Shown here: positions 57,780 to 64,000 of the stretch, piece by piece
Position numbering within the stretch: the first letter of the stretch is position 1
How the letters are laid out: each line of letters starts with the position of its first letter
From: Prosopocoilus inquinatus
Lineage: Eukaryota > Arthropoda > Insecta > Coleoptera > Lucanidae
NCBI GenBank assembly: GCA_036172665.1
Contig: CM069872.1
Span: 46,300,101-46,364,100, forward strand
Reading direction: 5' to 3'
Length of the DNA stretch: 64,000 nucleotides
Translations under genes and position numbers: made by a program
The notes under the pieces: generated by a model
Databases searched by the model: none
Told to the model about the DNA's origin: nothing
Seen by the model: only the letters and a program-made list of their open reading frames with translations

Positions 57780-58745
57780 AGAATGTTGACTAGATATCTC
57801 GGAAACCCGGGCGATCAGAAAAAATATTTCCAGTTGAAATCAAAGAGATCCTCAAGCGACTGGATCCGTCGTACTAATCGGCGCTACCGACAGATATCTG
57901 TCAAATACAGTTCACGTACCCAAGCTTGATAGATCAAGGGGAACTCGGGACGTACAAACCAAGAGATAGAAAAAATACCTCCCGGTGAAAGCAAAGTGTC
58001 TTTGAACAACCGGACCCTTCGAACTAGTCTGCGTCATCAATGAAAACCTTCCAAATAAATTCAGGTTTGAAGGATCAACTTGAGACCCCTGGAAGTGCAA
58101 CCCAGCAACCAGCCTAAACACCTGTAATCGAAACCAAAGACATCCTCAGGCAAACGAACCTTTCGTACTGGTCTGCATCTTCAATGAAAATCTTTCCAAT
58201 AAAGTCCGTATAAGGCAGACTTGATAGATCAACTTTCAATCTCCGAAAGCGACTAGAGAGACGTCTCCGATCGAAACGAAAAACTTCCTTGAGCAACTGG
58301 ATCCTTCGTACTGGTCTGCATTACTAATGAAAATATTCCAAATGAAGTTCACTTAAGTCAGTATTGATAAATAAAGTTGGGACCTTGGGAAGTGCAACCC
58401 AAACGACCAGAAGCAATACTTGTAGTCGAATGGAATGAAAATCTCCCAAACAAAATTCATGTAAGCCCGGCTTGATAGATCACCTTGGAAGTTCGGAAAG
58501 TACAAATGAAGTGTCCAGAAGAAGTATCTCCGGTCGAAACGAAAGAAAACATGCTGGACCCTTCCTATTGGTCTGCGTTATCAATGAAAATCTTACAAGA
58601 AACCCCATGTAAGTCAGCATTGAGAGATAATAACCGAAACGATCACAAGAAATACCTCTAGTCGAAATCAAAGACATCCTCGAGCCACCGTAACCTTCGT
58701 ACTATAAGACAGGCTTGATAGACCAACTTGAGACCATCAGGATCG
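57780..58745. repeat. degenerate ~145-bp satellite array
   Basis: The marker TTCGTACTGGTCTGC and its variants recurs at about 57868, 58018, 58162, 58305, 58562 and 58696, giving steps near 150, 144, 143, 257 (one unit partly deleted) and 135 bp. Each unit also has CAATGAAAATCTTYC, GGCTTGATAGATCA, AAGTGCAACCCA and GTCGAAA blocks in the same order. Minus-strand frames across it are shadows of the repetition. Confidence 0.82.
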
Positions 58746-58938
58746 TCAATTCGAAGTCAAATCAAATCAAATCATGTCAAATCGCGAAGAAAGTACCCCG
58801 AGAGGGTTACTCTATTCCAATCGTCCGTATCACGGAAAATAAATTTGACTTACTAAAGTTGTTCGAATGTTATGAATCATACCAACATTAAAGAGAAAAT
58901 AATTTTCGGTAATAAATATAACAGCACTTCCTTAAGGC

Positions 58939-59258
58939 AATGTTTGCATTGGTTGAATTCCTGGCTTCCGGTTGGAACGGCGTATCTCGGATTTCTTCTA
59001 CTGCCGACGTTTCGTTCTCTATTGCAGAATAGCTTCCTCAGGGCTGCTATTGCTGGTGGTGGTGGTGGTCTGCTGCTGCTACTTCTTGAAATTTGTTGAG
59101 CAGCAGCAGCAGTAGTCCTGAGGAGGTTCTTCTGCAAAGGGGAACGAAACGTCGGCAGTTGAAGAAATCCGAGATACGCGGTTCCAATCGGAATCCAGGA
59201 ATTGAACCATGGGCGACAGCCGCGGAAGCCTTCAAGTTAACTAATGTTTACATTGGTT
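58939..59258. mobile_element. inverted-arm element with two hammerhead-like cores, copy 2
   Basis: AATGTTTRCATTGGTT is repeated at 58939-58954 and 59243-59258 (15 of 16 identical), a likely 16-bp TSD. Inside are inverted arms of about 100 bp (58951-59050 and 59112-59208), each with GGATTTCTTCNACTGCCGAC and a hammerhead-like core in opposite orientation. The centre has GGT and CAG triplet repeats. The plus core is CTGAGGA (59118-59124), GTTC/GAAC stem, GAAAC (59146-59150). Same family as 7066-7322. Confidence 0.7.
59118..59150 (+). ncRNA. hammerhead-like ribozyme core
   Basis: CTGAGGA, a short stem closed by GTTC/GAAC, then GAAAC. The same layout in the opposite arm (minus strand, 59010-59041) and in the 7.1-kb copy has different stem bases that still pair, which suggests the fold was selected. 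One extra base before stem II differs from the canonical hammerhead. Stems I and III not resolved. Confidence 0.35.
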
Positions 59259-59259
59259 A

Positions 59260-61747
59260 TTTGAAATGTCATAATTTGCAGAAAGCAGCTACAAGAAAAA
59301 TTCACGTTAGATTCAATCCTAAGGCGCGAGATTTTGGTGCTACGATACTCTTTATCAAAATGATTTCAATTTTTCTCAATCGTCGTCATCTTCTTTACCT
59401 TTGGTGATGAATCCAGCAAAAAAATGCTCATTTTTTTAATACTCCTATTACTTGAAAAAAGTAAGATATCATTATTTTGCTTTCTTGGTCCATAATATTT
59501 GGGCGAATAGCCAATAAGATAATAGATAGAATAAGTTTCTATGTAATTTTGTCCCATCTTGAATATTTTCATACCTCTTACGAGACGTTCCCTCATAATA
59601 AGGAACACTCCACAGTGATCTGTGGTTTAAATTTACTCTAACGGTAAGATCTTGACTCAATCATTATTTGAATCGATAACTGGAATTTGGTGGTTTCGAA
59701 GTTCTACTGGTACAAACAGAAACAAGCTGCACACAAAGAAAATTTGTTTTAATGAATTTTTAAAGCTAAAAATTGGAATATTCAGAATGAAAATGGTAAT
59801 CTTACTTCATCCTAAAAAAAAAGAAAGACTATTTAAAGTAATTAATAATAAATAAATTAGGAAGTTAAGTGCCACTAAATCTAAACACCTGTTGCATTAG
59901 TAAAGCTTGTAAGCTCTAACAAACTTTTCAGATACTAATACCCATTTTCGTAGCCATATTTAATAACGACAGAGTAATCTCGAGGATCTCGGGTAGGGAA
60001 GTAGCATTTTAATAAGGAGAACTAAAACTAATGCAGCTTGAAATTATGATGAGCTTTTCTTGAAGGCATGAGGGTTTTCAAATATTTTAACCCAACTGTG
60101 TTTCCAGTCAAGATTTTTTTTCTTAATAATTTATTTATAATTATCAAACCTGCTAAAGAAAAATATGTTATATTACTGATTTTTAATTTTATCTAGTGCA
60201 GAATATTTATTTATTACCGTATACTAAAATTATCTATTTCTTAATTTTATCTACTTTTAAATATATTTGCTTGAACAATCATATGGATGAGAAGACCAAG
60301 AGATAATGAACTTTTTTGACCGATTGACTTCTATAGTATTTGAATAGGAATAGGAAGTAGGAATCATGCATTCAACAATAGGATGGAAAACAGTTGCGAA
60401 TCTTAGGAACACTTTTGCACTTTTGTCCTCTTGTTATTTAATATTGCTTCGTTTAATCAAAGCTTGCAAGAAATATTTTGAACTGAGCAATATACTGAGC
60501 TTATATTCCGATGTAGCGCATAGTACTTATTAAACACACCCTGTACATACAGCCATACCATGTAAAGCAGATAAACTACAAATTAACGCATGTTACGAGC
60601 TACAAATTTTAAGCTGGCAAACTTATTTAGCGTGCTTATCCATTGCGTATATGAAACCGACTGTGTCCTTTCTCGCGAGCGAATCTTCGTCGGCCAAGAT
60701 TGTTACTGCTTATATTATCTTAAGAGCCGTTGGGCATCTATGCATTTCATCACAAATTGCAGGCAAAACTTTAATTCTTAAATTGCAAATGCATCATCTT
60801 TTTTACTTATTAAAAAATATCTAACGATATTATGAAAACTAACACAAAAATAAGTTGTTATAAAACGTCTATAGAGAAACGTAAAAGTTACGTACGCTAA
60901 AACAATTTTAGTCCGTTGGAGAAAAAAAAGGGAGCTTTCGCGGTTATAACTCATCTCACTTCGCCAACAAAATACCCATGTACGGGTAAAAATAATAAAA
61001 ACTGCATTTCGATAACACCGAAATGCTGTAGTCCCGTGGGTGAGTGTTTTGGGTTCCCGCCATGAAAGAGCACGGCGGCCAAAGTGTAGCGAAGTGTAAT
61101 ATAATATATGACATCGCGGGACCCATAACTTTTAATACGCCGCGCTTAAATAACAAGCAGAGCTTTCGGAAGCTTTCGATCCGTAATCTGCGCCTGCACT
61201 GTGCAAACAAACAATAAAATTGTCGCGCGCTATCTTTATCGTTCGCGTTTAAAATGTGTTTTATTGTATTTACCAACTTTGCAAAACAGTTTCGAATAAG
61301 ATAAATACGGTTTTAGAACGTTTCTGGAGTATTATCTTCTTTATCTGTACACATCATGATTAAAGTTACGTTTCAGATACTAACAAAATAAATTTTACAT
61401 GATAAACTAAACAATATGCAATCATTGTTATCCCATTCGAAAGATTTCTATATTCGTTTCAATTGAGATAGGAATATCGTTATTTCAGATAAAACTGACT
61501 TTCCAGTTTGTTTTCATTCCCAGACATTTTAATATAAACTTCGTGGTAGGCGGATTTGATAGAATACATATCTTATTCAATTTCTTAAAATAATGTAAAA
61601 TTGGAGTTAGGAACTGAGACGCCTAGGCATTTTTAAGAATATAAAATTCATTTGAAGTTAAAGCATTTCGTCAGGGGATTTTATAATATTACTGAAGTAA
61701 CGTTTATTAATAATATAAAATAAGATATGAAAATGAATATACCAATA
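59260..61747. other. non-coding; lone Tc1/mariner-like end
   Basis: ACACACCCTGTAC at about 60535 looks like a single transposon end. Frames up to 106 codons (60956-61276, minus) have no known domain. Confidence 0.45.
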
Positions 61748-61923
61748 TACAGGGTGACTGGGGTAAGTTGACGTATTATTCAAAATGCAAAAGTTAAAAT
61801 TACTGAGAATCACAAAAAAGTACTACAATTAAAGTATCTCGGAAACTATTACATTTTGTATAATGTATGTTATGGTCAAATTAACTCTACTGACACACCC
61901 TCAAACTAATACGTCACCCTATG
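61748..61923. mobile_element. Tc1/mariner-like MITE, worn
   Basis: The left end TACAGGGTGACTGGGGTAAG and the right end (minus) CATAGGGTGACGTATTAG share AGGGTGAC and GTATTA. About 175 bp; the TA duplication is clear only on the left. Confidence 0.45.
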
Positions 61924-64000
61924 CATGAGATGCATCCTGAACAAGAACCATGAAACCCAGGACACAAGGCAGTAAGTTGGCCGTCACCACCCAGTAAACT
62001 AAGTACGTTTTGAATTAAAGTAATGATATACATACATTTTTCATACGAATGTTATTTATCTTCATCTTCATGAGGATATACACATGTAGGCAGACACTAC
62101 TCTAGGAAATGTAATTAATTTTATTCAATTAGTTGATTTTGTTCAGCAACTGCACTCCCGTTCAAAACAAATTACTTCGACGCTTTCCGGTACATAATAT
62201 TAGTTTTATGAGCGCTTGCTGATTTTACAAAACTTATTACTTGTATACGCGAGTTGTATTTATGTATAGCATATTAAATTTCGTTTCATTAGAGCGTTAT
62301 TAAAATTATTTTGTCTCAAGCTCTACGCTTTTATTGTGCAGCTATGAAAATTTATTTATTACTTCAGCAAATATTATTTATGTTTTAGGTATACGTACAT
62401 ACGATAGAATGCAGTTTAATTATGTCTATTCTGTTCATTCTCTCAATAATTAATAATAATAATATTAACAGCAATTTATTGATAAGTAAAGGAATTACAA
62501 GACAAGGTACAAAACATTACATTCATAAGTTTACCAATAGCTCAGAATCAGCTTACTTCACAGAGAGCAGCTGCTCTACCTTCTAAGCACTCGAAAAAAA
62601 AAATTTAAATAGCAAAAACAATAGTAATAAATTACTATTACTAGCTATAAGTATATATGTAAAAACAAAGAAAAAAACATAGGCAGAAAAACTACTACGC
62701 AAAATTATATTCAATCTGAATTATACAAGCTAAAAATCACTTAGATGGAAATAATTCCGTAGCTGATGGACAAGGGATGGCGGTGTTAACGTGTCATACG
62801 TGAAATGATGATGTTTAAAATCTTTTACTATTTTTTAATTTTTTATCTTGTCATGATGTTATAGCTCAAGTTGTGTGATAACTGCCGAATAGAAGTGTAA
62901 GGAGCATTTTCCTTTATACGTTTTGCAATTTCCATAACCTCAAGAGTAGTTCTCGCCGTTGTTCCGCCGTTATTTTCCTTCAAAAATATCCTTGAATTTC
63001 ACAAACTCACTGTACATACCAATGCAGGTTGTCTTGTGCTCAATAATAATTCAGCCTCAAACTCTTCCGAGCATTTTCGTACTGAGTACTAACTCCCATG
63101 CCTCATTGATTTCTGAACCATTACGAAAATAGCTTTCACCTGTAATATAAACATTTTCTAACGCAAAATAAAGTCCAGAAAATAACTTATTTTTGTATTA
63201 GCTGACGACTGAGGTTTTATAATATTACGGAAACCAGGAGCAGGGTTAGATAGAGTACAATAAAAATGTATTTATTATACAGAAAAAATTAATTAACTTA
63301 GTTTTTATTTATAGGTTTTATCACTAACAACTGACTGTCCATAATGCACGTCCAGTATTTAAAGACATTATGAGACGTGTTTCTTTTGAGAGGGATAAGA
63401 CATCTTATTTTAATCTGATTCGTTAGGATCAAGGCTTTTTCCCCCATCATCTAATCTTTGCACACGGCACGGAACTTCCGTAACTTTGCGTTATGCGAGT
63501 CTCTGTTTGTTCAGGGTCATGTCGCATTATATATTTTATTTACAATTACGTCTCGGAATATAATTTCTAGTTGCTACGTTTTTTTTCTACGATAATACGG
63601 CCCAAATTTATAAATATAAACATCAAGTTTCTTTCATTTTTAATCTGGAAAGTAATAATTAGAATGATAATAATAATAACTTATAATGTAATAATTAGTA
63701 GATACCAAAGCACGCAATAAACACAAAACTGATTAGTCTGTATACATTATCTTTGTCTTTAATAATCATTTATTTCTGTGTTTCATCGTATTAAATATAA
63801 ACGAGTGGGAATTGTCATTGTGACTACTCATTACGCCCTCGGGCGTAACGCCCCGGTTATACAGGCATAAATAATTGTTGCAAGTCGAATATTTTCAGAA
63901 ATTGAGTTATATTAGTTTAGAAATAGAAAATAATTATTGCTAATCGAAGTAGGTCATTTTGCAATTAGGTTACTGTAACCCATGTAACACATTGGAACGT
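61924..64000. other. non-coding, with a GC palindrome near the end
   Basis: TACGCCC-TC-GGGCGTA hairpin at about 63833-63848 in otherwise AT-rich DNA. On the minus strand near 62545-62585, a GTAGAGCAGCTGCTCTC segment resembles a tRNA D arm but no T arm follows. No gene supported. Confidence 0.45.

Noticed and set aside
62545..62600. tRNA gene on the minus strand (D-arm-like GTAGAGCAGCTGCTCTC)
   Set aside because: The acceptor, anticodon stem and a box B are missing.
1..64000. CRISPR arrays, bacterial operons or rRNA genes
   Set aside because: No regularly spaced identical repeats with unique spacers, no ribosome-binding-site gene packing and no rRNA-like conserved blocks.

Overview
The window reads as gene-poor, AT-rich intergenic or intronic DNA from an arthropod genome, most probably an insect. 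Signs for this are short A/T homopolymers and microsatellites, no bacterial-style gene packing, a mix of degenerate class I and class II transposons, and an R1-clade non-LTR retrotransposon, a clade found mainly in arthropods. Species cannot be told from the sequence. Only one long intact reading frame is present, and it is a transposase-like gene. I found no host gene that I can name; one possible 19-codon first exon is listed as speculative.

Layout: 0.1-1.8 kb holds a Mutator-like (MULE) transposase gene with an N-terminal FLYWCH zinc finger, followed by three 14-bp iterons spaced exactly 42 bp apart. At 8.67-9.46 kb lies a 791-bp non-autonomous element with a 9-bp target-site duplication (TSD) and inverted arrays of a related iteron. 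At 18.5-20.2 kb, minus strand, is a 5'-truncated, frame-broken R1-like LINE inserted next to a member of a dispersed ~1-kb repeat (second copy 36.76-37.76 kb, inverted). A second LINE tail is at 51.5-52.2 kb. DNA transposon remains include a Tc1/mariner element with a decayed transposase C-terminus (22.9-23.8 kb), a Tc1/mariner MITE (41.2 kb), hAT MITEs (3.4 and 33.6 kb) and a hAT end (25.8 kb), a 40-bp-TIR element (24.9-25.5 kb), two short TIR elements near 13 kb, and a 440-bp element packed with ACCTGGTACC-like motifs (49.6-50.0 kb).

The most unusual pattern is a set of short insertions at 5.0, 13.3 and 29.5 kb, each flanked by a perfect direct repeat of exactly 12 bp, plus two related inverted-repeat elements at 7.1 and 59.1 kb. 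Four of the five carry a hammerhead-ribozyme-like core (CTGANGA, a short stem, GAAA). This suggests small retroelements or Penelope-like-element derivatives. The 13.3-kb insertion is nested inside the arm of an older MITE, and the opposite arm shows the empty site.

Tandem structures include a near-perfect 238/217-bp duplication (44.5-44.9 kb), a 126-bp duplication (50.8-51.1 kb), a ~145-bp degenerate satellite (57.8-58.75 kb) and a 31-bp-stem hairpin (49.07-49.15 kb). The remaining DNA shows no gene I can support.
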